The notes: generated by a model from the letters alone, not told the origin. A stretch of DNA of 39,185 bases from SZUA-1377 sp964622255 (GCA_964622255.1 CAZUPK010000089.1:1-39185), one strand, 5' to 3'. Shown: positions 23,977 through 31,828, counted from the stretch's first letter. Program-made: numbers and translations.

Positions 23977-24825
23977 TTAGTGAACCACAGTTTTACACTT
24001 AACCTCTTTCCATACAAGTTGAGCAGGAGACACCTTAACTTTTTTAGTTACAGTCTTATATACTGGTGGAGTTTTTATAACCTTTGATTTTGCAGGTTCC
24101 ACTATAGTTTTAACCGTTACAGTTTTATATACTGCAGGAATTTTTATAACTTTTGTTGTAGCCGGAGTAGCAACTACCCTTTTTGTTACAGTTTTATATA
24201 CTGCAGGAATTACAATCTTCTTAGTTGTAGCCGGAGTTACTAAAACTTTTTTAGTGATAGTTTTATATACTGGTGAAGTTTTAACAAGACACATAACCTC
24301 ACCAGTTCCTTTTTCACCAGTTTTTGAGTTGCTAACAGGAGTCAATAACCCTTTCCCTTTTTTCCAAGTTGTAGTAGCAGGTTTTACAAGAACTCTTTCT
24401 GTTACTGTTTTATAAGTAGCAGGAACTGGAACCAATTTTGTAGCAGCAGGTTTTACAAGAACTCTCTCTGTTACCGTTTTATAGGTAGCAGGAACTGGAA
24501 CTATTTTAGTGCTAGCCTCTTTTACTAAAATCTTTTTGGTAACTGTTCCATACTTTGGTGGAATAGTTATAACTTTTTCAGTCCCATCACTTACTTTTAC
24601 CTTTTCTGTGACAGTTCCAAATTGAGCTGGTTTTAAAACTCTTGCATAACATTTACCTGGTGCAGGATTTGGAGGATAAAGACTATTTGTCTCCTTAACA
24701 ACTGTTTTTTGAATTGGTTTAGCAACGGGTGTAGATGTTTCACAACTTGTCTTTTGAGCACAACCACTCATCACGATTGCTGTAACAGCTACAACTGCTA
24801 CAGTATTGATACCTATAACTTTCAT
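23977..24825 (-). CDS. Lipoprotein built of eight 23-residue YKTVT repeats
   Basis: Start ATG 24825 (AAGGAGA 5 bases upstream) gives 282 residues; an in-frame TTG at 24840 is rejected because it would precede the Shine-Dalgarno sequence. MKVIGINTVAVVAVTAIVM followed by SGC is a lipoprotein signal. Eight units of about 23 residues follow, consensus PaxYKTVTxxVLVxPATTKxVxI, four before and four after a central non-repeat insert (KGKGLLTPVSNSKTGEKGTG, then EVMCLVKT). Units 3 and 4 are almost identical. Cysteines near 53, in the insert, and near the C-terminus may form disulfides. Similar repeats occur in envelope proteins of other proteobacteria; function unknown. Predicted extended beta-rich periplasmic or surface fibre. 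Confidence 0.75.
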   Translation of the reverse strand: MKVIGINTVAVVAVTAIVMSGCAQKTSCETSTPVAKPIQKTVVKETNSLYPPNPAPGKCYARVLKPAQFGTVTEKVKVSDGTEKVITIPPKYGTVTKKILVKEASTKIVPVPATYKTVTERVLVKPAATKLVPVPATYKTVTERVLVKPATTTWKKGKGLLTPVSNSKTGEKGTGEVMCLVKTSPVYKTITKKVLVTPATTKKIVIPAVYKTVTKRVVATPATTKVIKIPAVYKTVTVKTIVEPAKSKVIKTPPVYKTVTKKVKVSPAQLVWKEVKCKTVVH

Positions 24826-24838
24826 TCTTATCTCCTTC

Positions 24839-24900
24839 AATAATTTTAGTTAAGGGATTATATCACAATATATTCTTGTCTTCTATAAACTAAAATTATT
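24839..24900. repeat. 13-bp perfect inverted repeat flanking the lipoprotein promoter
   Basis: AATAATTTTAGTT (24839-24851) is the exact reverse complement of AACTAAAATTATT (24888-24900). Between them, on the minus strand, lies a TATAAT (24862-24857) that could be the -10 of the lipoprotein gene. The transcript would therefore carry only one arm, so an operator or a read-through terminator is more likely than a leader hairpin. Role unknown. Confidence 0.5.
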
Positions 24901-25028
24901 ATTTACTTTTTGTAAGTATCTTTTAAGATTTTTTTATTCCTTTTTTAGAGAAGATGGCTTTTTTGAAAAAATTGTGATAAAGCATTAAAAAAAATATTTT
25001 ATTAGGTTTATTTTAAAGATTTTTTGTA

Positions 25029-25034
25029 TATAAT
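25029..25034 (+). promoter_or_regulatory. -10 box of tRNA-Leu
   Basis: TATAAT at 25029-25034 lies 11 bases before the tRNA. No clear -35 box. Distance and sequence are right for transcription to start at or just before the tRNA. Confidence 0.6.
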
Positions 25035-25045
25035 GCCACCTGTGA

Positions 25046-25132
25046 GCCTGGGTGGTGAAATTGGTAGACACGACGGATTCAAAATCCGTTGGCTTCACGG
25101 CCGTGCCGGTTCGAGTCCGGCCCTAGGTACCA
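25046..25132 (+). tRNA. tRNA-Leu (anticodon CAA)
   Basis: 87 bases including an encoded CCA end. The acceptor arms GCCTGGG (25046-25052) and CCTAGGT (25122-25128) pair with two G-T wobbles. The anticodon stem ACGGA/TCCGT encloses the loop TTCAAAA, giving anticodon CAA, which reads TTG. A long variable arm (TGGCTTCACGGCC region) marks it as class II. The T arm contains GGTTCGAGTCC. murA starts 56 bases downstream, so the two may share a transcript. Confidence 0.95.
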
Positions 25133-25188
25133 TTTTGGTTGAGAATATATCAAAACTTGCCGATATATTTAAAAAAAAGGCATATTTA

Positions 25189-26460
25189 ATGGACTTCTTA
25201 CAGATAAAAGGTGGGAAAAAGCTAAATGGTGAAGTTGAGATAGATGGTGCAAAGAACTCCGCCCTTCCAATGATAGCTTCAACAATACTTTCAAAAAATC
25301 CTGTGGTTTTGTCAAACCTTCCTCAAGTTAGTGATATACATACTATGATAAAACTTTTGGAAAATTTAGGGGCAAAATGTAAAATAGATAGAGGAAATAA
25401 AAAAGTAACTATAGATACTACAACGATAAATCACACCATAGCTCAGTATGATATAGTTAGAAAGATGAGAGCATCTATACTTGTTTTAGGTCCTTTACTA
25501 GCTAGATTTGATTACTGTGAAGTATCACTGCCCGGAGGTTGTGCAATAGGACAAAGACCCATAGACCTTCACTTAAAAGCTTTAGAAGAAATGGGAGCGA
25601 GGATTGAGATAAAACAGGGATATGTTGTAGCAAAAACTGATGGTGGACTAAAAGGTGCTACTATTATATTTGACAAGATAACTGTAACTGGTAGTGAAAA
25701 TATTATTATGGCAGCCGCACTAGCTTATGGAACTACAAAGGTCATAAACTGTGCAAAAGAGCCAGAAGTTGTGCAACTTTGTGAGGTTTTAAAAGAAGCC
25801 GGAGTAAAGATAGAGGGTATAGGCACTGAGGAGATTGTTATAGAGGGAACCGGAGGAGAACTTTTGGATATGAAAAATTTTTCTATTATACCTGATAGAA
25901 TAGAAGCTGGAACATATCTTTGTGCCGGAGCTATAACTAACTCTGAGATAACTTTGACAAATGTAGAGCCAACTCACTTAAAGGCTATGCTTTTAAAACT
26001 GAAAGAGATGGGCTTTGAGTATGAAAAGGGTGAAAATACTGTGACTATAAAACCTGCAACTAAAGTAAAGCCGGTTAAGATAACGACTACTGAGTATCCT
26101 GGATTTCCTACAGATATGCAAGCTCAGTTTATGGCACTAACTTTGATAGCCGATGGAACAAGCACGATAGAGGAAAAACTTTTTGAAAATCGTTTTATGC
26201 ATGTTAGTGAACTAAATCGTATGGGAGCGGATATTACTTTAAACTCATTTACTGCTACAGTTGTGGGAAATGCAAAACTTTATGGAACAGATGTTATGGC
26301 TACAGATCTTAGAGCTAGTTCTGCTTTGGTGTTGGCAGGGCTTATTGCTAAAGGAGTAACAAATGTTCATCGTATCTACCATTTAGATAGAGGATATGTG
26401 AAACTAGAAGAAAAACTAAGAAAATTAGGAGCCGATATAGTTCGACTCTCAGAGTGGTAA
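25189..26460 (+). CDS. murA: UDP-N-acetylglucosamine 1-carboxyvinyltransferase
   Basis: First committed step of peptidoglycan synthesis: transfers enolpyruvate from PEP to UDP-GlcNAc. I start it at ATG 25189 (MDFLQIKGGKKLNGEV), giving 423 residues, the family's length. The frame stays open upstream through the tRNA to 25024, but that extension is tRNA sequence and not protein. GAKNSALPMIASTIL (about 20-34) and the catalytic-cysteine loop LPGGCAIGQRPIDLHL (about 113-128) are clear, as is YPGFPTDMQAQFMAL near 303. The fosfomycin-target Cys is present. RBS AAAAGG is 9 bases upstream. Confidence 0.96.
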   Translation: MDFLQIKGGKKLNGEVEIDGAKNSALPMIASTILSKNPVVLSNLPQVSDIHTMIKLLENLGAKCKIDRGNKKVTIDTTTINHTIAQYDIVRKMRASILVLGPLLARFDYCEVSLPGGCAIGQRPIDLHLKALEEMGARIEIKQGYVVAKTDGGLKGATIIFDKITVTGSENIIMAAALAYGTTKVINCAKEPEVVQLCEVLKEAGVKIEGIGTEEIVIEGTGGELLDMKNFSIIPDRIEAGTYLCAGAITNSEITLTNVEPTHLKAMLLKLKEMGFEYEKGENTVTIKPATKVKPVKITTTEYPGFPTDMQAQFMALTLIADGTSTIEEKLFENRFMHVSELNRMGADITLNSFTATVVGNAKLYGTDVMATDLRASSALVLAGLIAKGVTNVHRIYHLDRGYVKLEEKLRKLGADIVRLSEW

Positions 26461-26472
26461 CCTAGATTGGTA

Positions 26473-26478
26473 TATAAT
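26473..26478 (+). promoter_or_regulatory. -10-like box ahead of the orphan IS605 right end
   Basis: TATAAT at 26473-26478, 13 bases after the murA stop and just before the structured element at 26485-26591. No convincing -35. If active it would transcribe the omega-RNA-like element and perhaps the NosL-like gene. Confidence 0.35.
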
Positions 26479-26484
26479 ATATGG

Positions 26485-26591
26485 AAGTTAAGACTGTGGA
26501 GTGTCTTCTGTCGGAATTACAACTTTTTGTAATTAGATATGACATTAAGAAGCAGGAAGCCTTTGGCTCTTTAGCCAAAGGTAGTTTGCAC
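26485..26591 (+). mobile_element. Solo IS605/IS607-type right end with omega-RNA-like folds
   Basis: Three successive hairpins end in the typical right-end motif. AAGAC/GTCTT is at about 26490-26507. AATTACAA (26515-26522) pairs with TTGTAATT (26527-26534). CCTTTGGCT (26560-26568) pairs with AGCCAAAGG (26573-26581), 9 bp with a 4-base loop, followed by TAGTTTGCAC to 26591. The stretch GAAGCAGGAAGCC... hairpin ...GGTAGTT is the usual form of the right end that overlaps the 3' end of tnpB and forms the TnpB guide RNA scaffold. Partly decayed TnpB C-terminal coding is also suggested (SVGITTFCN, then EAGSLWLFSQR). No tnpB accompanies it. In such RNAs the guide would be the next ~16-20 bases, starting near 26592. 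Confidence 0.6.
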
Positions 26592-26676
26592 CTACTATAT
26601 TACATCTATTTAACAAATAATTAACATAGCAACTGTATTCTTATCAAGAAAATCTTTATTGAGGAGGAGGACTTCT

Positions 26677-27354
26677 ATGAAAAGAAAGTTGTTTTTTTTA
26701 GTTGCTATTTTGGGTAGTGTTTTATTTGCCAAGACTGATACGATGAAAATGTATCAAAGTGTAGCTATGGAAAAAGCTACTATTTTACAAAAGGGTGATG
26801 GAAAGATGTTTTGTCCTAAGTGCGGTATGACCCTTCCTATGTTTTATAAAACAAATCATAGTGCTACGGACGAAAATGGAGTTGTCAAGCAGTATTGTTC
26901 TATTCACTGCCTAGTTGAAGATGCTTTGAGTCATAAGTTGGAAGATATGAAAGTTGTGGATAATACAACTTTAAAATTTATTCCAGTGGAAGATGCTTAC
27001 TATGTTGTTGGTTCTAAAAAAAAGGGGACTATGACTATGGTTAGTAAGTATGCTTTTGGAACTGAAAAAGCAGCTATTTTTTTTCAAGAAAAATATGGCG
27101 GAAAGATTATGAAATTTGATGATGTTTATGAAATGGTTGAGAAAAACTTGAAAAAAGAATCTGCTATGATAGCTAAAAAACAACATAAGATGGCAAAAAT
27201 GGGTGGTATGATATATAAAAAGATGTGCAAAGATGATGGAAAAAGATTTAAAACAGTGGTAGAAGCAAAAGCTTATATAAAATCAACAGGTATTTGTGGA
27301 GATTTAAAGGGAAAAAAACTTCAAGCAGTTGGACTCTATCTTTCGGGAAAATAA
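26677..27354 (+). CDS. NosL-like exported protein with CxxCGM copper/metal motif
   Basis: 225 residues from ATG 26677, which has GGAGGAGG 6 bases upstream; an in-frame TTG at 26659 lies before that RBS and is rejected. MKRKLFFLVAILGSVLFAKT is a signal peptide. FCPKCGMTLPMFYKTNHSA (about 46-64) and QYCSIHCLVEDA (about 75-86) match the NosL region, with Cys and Met residues suited to Cu(I). The C-terminal 60 residues are basic and Met/Lys-rich (KKQHKMAKMGGMIYKKMCKD). NosL proteins deliver copper to nitrous oxide reductase, but no nos genes are in view, so a general copper or thiol role is as likely. Confidence 0.72.
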   Translation: MKRKLFFLVAILGSVLFAKTDTMKMYQSVAMEKATILQKGDGKMFCPKCGMTLPMFYKTNHSATDENGVVKQYCSIHCLVEDALSHKLEDMKVVDNTTLKFIPVEDAYYVVGSKKKGTMTMVSKYAFGTEKAAIFFQEKYGGKIMKFDDVYEMVEKNLKKESAMIAKKQHKMAKMGGMIYKKMCKDDGKRFKTVVEAKAYIKSTGICGDLKGKKLQAVGLYLSGK

Positions 27355-27364
27355 TAGTTTAGAT

Positions 27365-27420
27365 ACTTTGTCAAGAAATTTGAAAACTTTTTCGAAGAAC
27401 TCTTGACAAAGTGATTTTTT
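27365..27420 (+). terminator. Rho-independent terminator of the NosL-like gene
   Basis: ACTTTGTCAAGA (27365-27376) and TCTTGACAAAGT (27401-27412) form a perfect 12-bp stem with a 24-base loop, followed by GA and an eight-T run. It begins 11 bases after the stop codon. The right arm contains the TTGACA used as -35 by the tRNA-Asn promoter. Confidence 0.8.
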
Positions 27421-27431
27421 TTCTATATAAT
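27403..27431 (+). promoter_or_regulatory. Consensus sigma-70 promoter of tRNA-Asn
   Basis: TTGACA (27403-27408), 17-base spacer, TATAAT (27426-27431): a full consensus match, 41 bases before the tRNA. It overlaps the 3' arm and T run of the terminator. Confidence 0.8.
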
Positions 27432-27472
27432 CTCCCTCGTGTTTGAGGGGAACTTTAGATGTTACCTCATAT

Positions 27473-27547
27473 TCCGGATTAGCTCAGCGGTAGAGTAGGC
27501 GGCTGTTAACCGCTTGGTCGCTGGTTCGAATCCAGCATCCGGAGCCA
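27473..27547 (+). tRNA. tRNA-Asn (anticodon GTT)
   Basis: 75 bases with encoded CCA. Acceptor stem TCCGGAT (27473-27479) pairs with ATCCGGA (27537-27543), discriminator G. The anticodon stem GGCGG/CCGCT closes loop CTGTTAA, anticodon GTT. D arm AGCTCAGCGGTAGAGT and T loop GGTTCGAATCC are canonical. Its 3' end faces an integrase-like relic. Confidence 0.97.
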
Positions 27548-27629
27548 TTTCTGCTAAAATTCTTCAAAAAAACTGAAATTAGGGCATTTGTCAAAGATTT
27601 AATATTTTCCGAGCGACAGGACTATGATA

Positions 27630-27850
27630 CTTTTTGTAAAAGGTATGATACTCATTTTCTAAGAATTTACAAAGTAGGTCAAACATTTTATTGCAGAAGA
27701 CGATATAAAAAAAGCTTTTTAGGATTTTTTTGTTAAGAACTAAAAATATTAAAGAAGCGATAAAAAGAGAAAAAGCTCTAAAATGAAATCGCGAACATAA
27801 CCTAGAGGTATCTGCTTTTTGGTTTAGGGAGTGTTCAAGAATACCCAATA
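27630..27850 (+). pseudogene. Possible relic of a tyrosine recombinase (phage integrase) N-terminus
   Basis: Occupies the gap after tRNA-Asn. One plus frame reads KRYDTHFLRIYK then VGQTFYCRRRYKKSF. After a frameshift, LRTKNIKEAIKREKALK follows, then a stop and LEVSAFWFREC. The order (strand-rich region around YxxRRR, then SLxTKNxKEAxKR helix) resembles the N-terminal arm and core-binding region of phage-type integrases. The catalytic domain is absent. Location directly downstream of a tRNA, a favoured integration site, supports the idea, but I cannot find a second copy of the tRNA 3' end nearby. Low-to-moderate confidence. Confidence 0.35.
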
Positions 27851-27882
27851 TCTCTTGAAACTACAATACTCCCTTGTCAATT

Positions 27883-29370
27883 TTATTTATTTAATCTTGA
27901 AAAGTAGTTATCATTTATCTTAAATGATAGGATTTTATCTCTATCTATAAGATGGATTTTATTGTCTAGGTCTATCAGATGCTCTTTTGAGAAACAGTTT
28001 TTCTCCTCTTTTACTTTATGTAACTCTTTTAGCTCCTCTTTTAAAGCATTTATTTCTGTAAATATATTATCTACTACAGAGTTATTTTGCTCTTTAGATT
28101 GTTTTTCAGTAACTTTTGCTATTTCGGTTTCTTTTTCTTTCAAGAGTTTTTCTATCTCTTGTTTTAGAGATAGATTTTCCTCTTGTAGTAGTGATAGTTT
28201 TTCTATAAGAGTTCTATTTTGTTCTTGAACTTTTGCTATATCTTTTCTCAATTTATCCAACTCTTCTAATTTTTTATCTATCATCTCTTTTTTTACCCTA
28301 TCTATACTTAAGGATAGTTTTGTTTTCTCTTTTTTAAGAGTTTCTATGCTTGATTTTAATATTTCATTTTCCCTTTTTATAATCTCTATCTCTTTTTTAT
28401 CAGGTTGAAATGATTTTAACTTCATTAGTTGAGTATGTAAACGATTTTTCTCTTTTAAAAGAATGTCAAATCTTTCACCCAAAACCCCTTTTTCATCTTT
28501 TAAAGTTGAAATCTCCTTAGCATATCTTTTTTTCTCTTGTAAATTTTCCTCTTTTAGTTTTGCTATATATTTTTCTAAAATCTCTATCTTTTGTAACTCT
28601 TTAGTTAGCTTTTTGTTTTGGTCATCAAAAGATTTTGTTTTTTTGATAAGTTTGGCATTTATCTCTCTTAAGTCATAAACCTCTTTATCCTTTTTATCAT
28701 TTAAGCTTTTCATCTTTTCTGATTTTTCATTTAGAGATTTTATCTCATCCTCTTTTTGTCTTACCTCAGCTTCTAGTTTTTCTGATTTTTCCGCCAATTT
28801 TAATTTCTCATTTTCTATAACATCCAATCTATCTAGTATAAATTTATTTTCATTTTGAAGTTTAGTGATAGTATTTGACATATCATATTTTTGTTTTTCA
28901 AAGGCTTCTGTTGTTGATTGTAGTTTGTGTGTTAGCTCTTTTATTTTATTTTTCTTAGCATCTAATTGTGTATAAAGCTCTTCTTTTTCAGCAAGACTTT
29001 GTTTATATTTTTCCAACTCTTGAGTAAGTTTAAATTTTTCATTTTCAAGTTTTTGAACATACTCATCATCAACACTACTTTCACTAGTTTGTTTCAACAA
29101 CTCCTCATAATCCATTTCTAAAGTCAAGTATCTTTTTTTCAACTCTTCATTTGACTCTATCAATTTAGAATACTCGCTTGATTTTGCTATCAGTTCATCT
29201 TCAAGCTCATTATTTTTTGCTTTAACAATGGCAAGTTCATCATTTAAGATATGTTCTATGGACTCACCCTTCTCATTTGACCTTAGTTTAAAAAATAGCC
29301 AACCGATTATAAAACCGATTATGGCAGCCAAGCTAATGTAAACCACTATTTGCGAAATAACTTGATACAT
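27883..29370 (-). CDS. Membrane-anchored long coiled-coil protein, function unknown
   Basis: 495 residues from ATG 29370 (AAGGA 7 bases upstream; a TTG two codons earlier is the other option). A single N-terminal membrane helix (ISQIVVYISLAAIIGFIIGW, about 6-25) is followed by about 400 residues of Glu/Lys/Leu-rich heptads with almost no Gly or Pro, i.e. a continuous coiled coil. A short C-terminal tail (KINDNYFSRLNK) is less charged. I do not recognise a family; such proteins can act as envelope scaffolds or chemotaxis/division spacers. The neighbour starting upstream has its stop only 2 bases away, so they are one transcription unit and probably one complex. Confidence 0.75.
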   Translation of the reverse strand: MYQVISQIVVYISLAAIIGFIIGWLFFKLRSNEKGESIEHILNDELAIVKAKNNELEDELIAKSSEYSKLIESNEELKKRYLTLEMDYEELLKQTSESSVDDEYVQKLENEKFKLTQELEKYKQSLAEKEELYTQLDAKKNKIKELTHKLQSTTEAFEKQKYDMSNTITKLQNENKFILDRLDVIENEKLKLAEKSEKLEAEVRQKEDEIKSLNEKSEKMKSLNDKKDKEVYDLREINAKLIKKTKSFDDQNKKLTKELQKIEILEKYIAKLKEENLQEKKRYAKEISTLKDEKGVLGERFDILLKEKNRLHTQLMKLKSFQPDKKEIEIIKRENEILKSSIETLKKEKTKLSLSIDRVKKEMIDKKLEELDKLRKDIAKVQEQNRTLIEKLSLLQEENLSLKQEIEKLLKEKETEIAKVTEKQSKEQNNSVVDNIFTEINALKEELKELHKVKEEKNCFSKEHLIDLDNKIHLIDRDKILSFKINDNYFSRLNK

Positions 29371-29372
29371 TT

Positions 29373-30053
29373 TCAATCCTTTTTTGTTAATAGTATTTTT
29401 ATTTTATATTTTTTATTTTCATCTTTTTTGTAAATGACTTTTATATCATCTATATCAACACCATAATCAACAATCTCATCTTTAATCTTTTTCAAGTAGT
29501 TTTTTATTTTTATACTATACTTATGTATAACTATCTTTATGATTCTGCTATCATTCAATCTTTGAATCATCTTTTTTATAATAGGATTTCCTTTCTGATA
29601 TACATCATTTACATTTAAATTTAAAACTACAAGTGCATTTTTTTCACCACTATCTTTACTATCTTCTTTAAGCTTATTATTTGTGATTTTAATATTTTTA
29701 GATTTATTTTTTGAGCTTTTATTTTCTTTCTTTTCATTTAATAGTTTATTTAACAAACCATTCCCAAGTCTTGTTTTATTATCAATTTTTCCTTCTTGTT
29801 CTTTTGCTTTTACTACTGTTGTTACTTTTAGCATAGTTTTATTGTTTTTTTGTTTTTTCATAGTTGAGTTACTTTCACCACTTTCTATCTTAACAATATC
29901 TCTTATTATACTTGATATTGATGAATTATCATCTTTTTCATTTATTATTTTATTTGGCTGATAATAATAGCTATCTATATAATGATGTATCGCTAAAACA
30001 TTTAATAAAAAGATAAAAACTATACCAAGTATAAGCATACTTTTACTGCCCAT
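29373..30053 (-). CDS. Membrane-anchored protein with a small C-terminal alpha/beta domain, function unknown
   Basis: 226 residues. N-terminal membrane helix MLILGIVFIFLLNVLAI (about 6-22), then a Ser/Asn/Lys-rich, probably disordered linker to about 140, then a domain of about 85 residues: LVVLNLNVNDVYQKGNPII, RLNDSRIIKIVIHKYS, IKDEIVDYGVDIDDIKVIYK, KIKILLTKK. The strand-helix-strand-helix-strand order and phrase YGVDIDDIKVIY faintly recall OmpA-like peptidoglycan-binding domains, but the binding residues are not visible, so this is only a hint. Very Lys/Asn-rich. It is immediately upstream of the coiled-coil gene. Confidence 0.7.
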   Translation of the reverse strand: MGSKSMLILGIVFIFLLNVLAIHHYIDSYYYQPNKIINEKDDNSSISSIIRDIVKIESGESNSTMKKQKNNKTMLKVTTVVKAKEQEGKIDNKTRLGNGLLNKLLNEKKENKSSKNKSKNIKITNNKLKEDSKDSGEKNALVVLNLNVNDVYQKGNPIIKKMIQRLNDSRIIKIVIHKYSIKIKNYLKKIKDEIVDYGVDIDDIKVIYKKDENKKYKIKILLTKKD

Positions 30054-30109
30054 TTTATGCCTTTAGTATTATTTAAAATTTATTTATAAAATAATAATAC
30101 AAAAAAACT

Positions 30110-31828
30110 TTACTTTTTCATATGATTTAGAGCAATAAATTCCTCACATTTTTCAAAAAGTTTCGTTTTGTTACCTTTACAAACTATTTTACCCTCTTTA
30201 AGTAAAATAATTTTATTTGCATGCTCTATTGTATTTAATCTATGGGCTATAACAAATGTTATTTTGTCTTTTGAAATATTGTCTATAGCATCTATGATGG
30301 CCTTTTCACTTTTATTGTCTAAAGCACTAGTAGCTTCATCAAAGATAAAGATATCGGACTCTTTATAAATAGCTCTTGCTATGGCAAGTCTTTGTCTTTG
30401 TCCTCCAGAAAGATTTGAGCCAAATTCATTTATAGGAGTATAGATACCACTTTCCATACTCTTTACAAACTCCCAAGCATTTGCCTTTTTTAATGCATCT
30501 ATGACTCTTTTTTCATCAAACTCTTTTGCATAGGCGATATTGTTTGCTATGGTATCGTTTAGTATATAAACTCTTTGAGTAACTATTGCTATCTTTGCTC
30601 TTAAACTATCTAAATCAAACTCTCTTATGTCGTGATTGTTAAAGTAGATAGCTCCCTTTGTAGGATCATAAAATCTAAGCAGAAGATTTATGATAGAGCT
30701 TTTCCCTCCGCCACTGTTTCCTACAAATGCTATCTTTTGCCCCTTTTTAGCTTTAAGATTTATACCCTTTAGAGCTTCTTTTTCTCCATATTTTAGATAT
30801 ACATCTTTTACTAAAACCTCTTTTATCTTTTCATTAAAAATTTTTTTACCATTTTTTATATTGCTATCTCTATTAAGTATTTCATATATCCTACTACTTG
30901 CTGCAACTGCATCTTGGATTTGGTTAAAGAGTTTTGAGACAGATTTTAAAGGGGTATATAACATAAATAGAGCTGTTAAAAAGCTAAAAAAGCTTCCAAC
31001 ACTCATAACTCCATCTATCACCTCTTTACCGCCTGTGAGGATAATAATAGCAGCAGCCAAAGCTCCAACAGTTTCCATTAGAGGTCCAGTTAGTTCATTT
31101 GTTCTAACTGCTTTCATATTTAATTCAAATATATGTTGATTCTCTTTTGAAAACTTTTCTAACTCCTCTTTATGGCTTCTGTGAGCTTGTATCATCTCTA
31201 TATTGTTAAAGATTTCGCTAAGTCTTGAGGTAAGGTCTGATTGTTTTTCTTGAGATTTAAAAGATATGGCTTTCATTCTTTTTGCAAGTTTTGCTAAAGG
31301 ATAAAATGTAAGAGGTATGAAAACTAATGATATAAGTGCCATTTTTGGATTTAGATATATGATATATCCTAAAAGTGCTATGATTGTAAGAGACTCTCTT
31401 AATAAAGAAGGTATTATGTTTGCCACTACATTTCTGACTCTTTCTATATCATTTGTAGTTCTGCTTATAAGTTCTCCACTCCTTTGTTTATAAAAAAAGT
31501 CTATCTCAAACTTAAACATCTTTGAGAGCATTTTCTCTCTAAGTCTTTTTACTATGTCTTGTCCTATATAGGATGTATAGTAAACTTGTATAAACTTTCC
31601 AAAGCCTTTAAGTGCATACACTAATACTAGTCCAAACGGAACTATATATAGCATTTGTTCATTTTTTTCTATAAATATCTTATCTAAAACAGGTTTTATC
31701 ATATAAGCTGTTAAACTAGTTCCAGCAGCTGCCATAATCATACCAACAACAGCATACACAAATCTTTGCTTATAATCTTTAAAATACGGTATAAATCTTT
31801 TAAAAAACTCTTTTAAATCACTACTCAT
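30110..31828 (-). CDS. msbA: MsbA-type lipid A / lipid exporter ABC transporter
   Basis: Half-transporter of 572 residues from ATG 31828 (MSSDLKEFFKRF), whose first 8 bases overlap the cysS end; a start 7 codons earlier is less likely. Six membrane helices fill the first 310 residues. The nucleotide-binding domain has Walker A GNSGGGKSS (about 368), the signature NLSGGQRQRLAIARAI (about 473) and Walker B IFIFDEATSALD (about 497), ending in the H-loop AHRLNTI. Family and the murJ-cysS-msbA context (as in C. jejuni) point to flipping lipid A core across the inner membrane. Other lipid or peptide exports are possible. Confidence 0.85.
   Translation of the reverse strand: MSSDLKEFFKRFIPYFKDYKQRFVYAVVGMIMAAAGTSLTAYMIKPVLDKIFIEKNEQMLYIVPFGLVLVYALKGFGKFIQVYYTSYIGQDIVKRLREKMLSKMFKFEIDFFYKQRSGELISRTTNDIERVRNVVANIIPSLLRESLTIIALLGYIIYLNPKMALISLVFIPLTFYPLAKLAKRMKAISFKSQEKQSDLTSRLSEIFNNIEMIQAHRSHKEELEKFSKENQHIFELNMKAVRTNELTGPLMETVGALAAAIIILTGGKEVIDGVMSVGSFFSFLTALFMLYTPLKSVSKLFNQIQDAVAASSRIYEILNRDSNIKNGKKIFNEKIKEVLVKDVYLKYGEKEALKGINLKAKKGQKIAFVGNSGGGKSSIINLLLRFYDPTKGAIYFNNHDIREFDLDSLRAKIAIVTQRVYILNDTIANNIAYAKEFDEKRVIDALKKANAWEFVKSMESGIYTPINEFGSNLSGGQRQRLAIARAIYKESDIFIFDEATSALDNKSEKAIIDAIDNISKDKITFVIAHRLNTIEHANKIILLKEGKIVCKGNKTKLFEKCEEFIALNHMKK

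Noticed and set aside
24050..24640. Regular repeats suggesting a CRISPR array
   Set aside because: The repeats are about 69 bases long, coding, in frame and form the YKTVT lipoprotein; there are no unique spacers or cas genes.
25024..25188. Open extension of the murA frame upstream to 25024
   Set aside because: It runs through the complete tRNA-Leu gene; conserved MurA sequence and a ribosome binding site begin at ATG 25189.
27591..27848. Minus-strand frame of 85 codons after tRNA-Asn
   Set aside because: The plus strand of the same interval gives the integrase-like fragments; the minus frame looks like their shadow, rich in Phe and Leu from AT-rich antisense.
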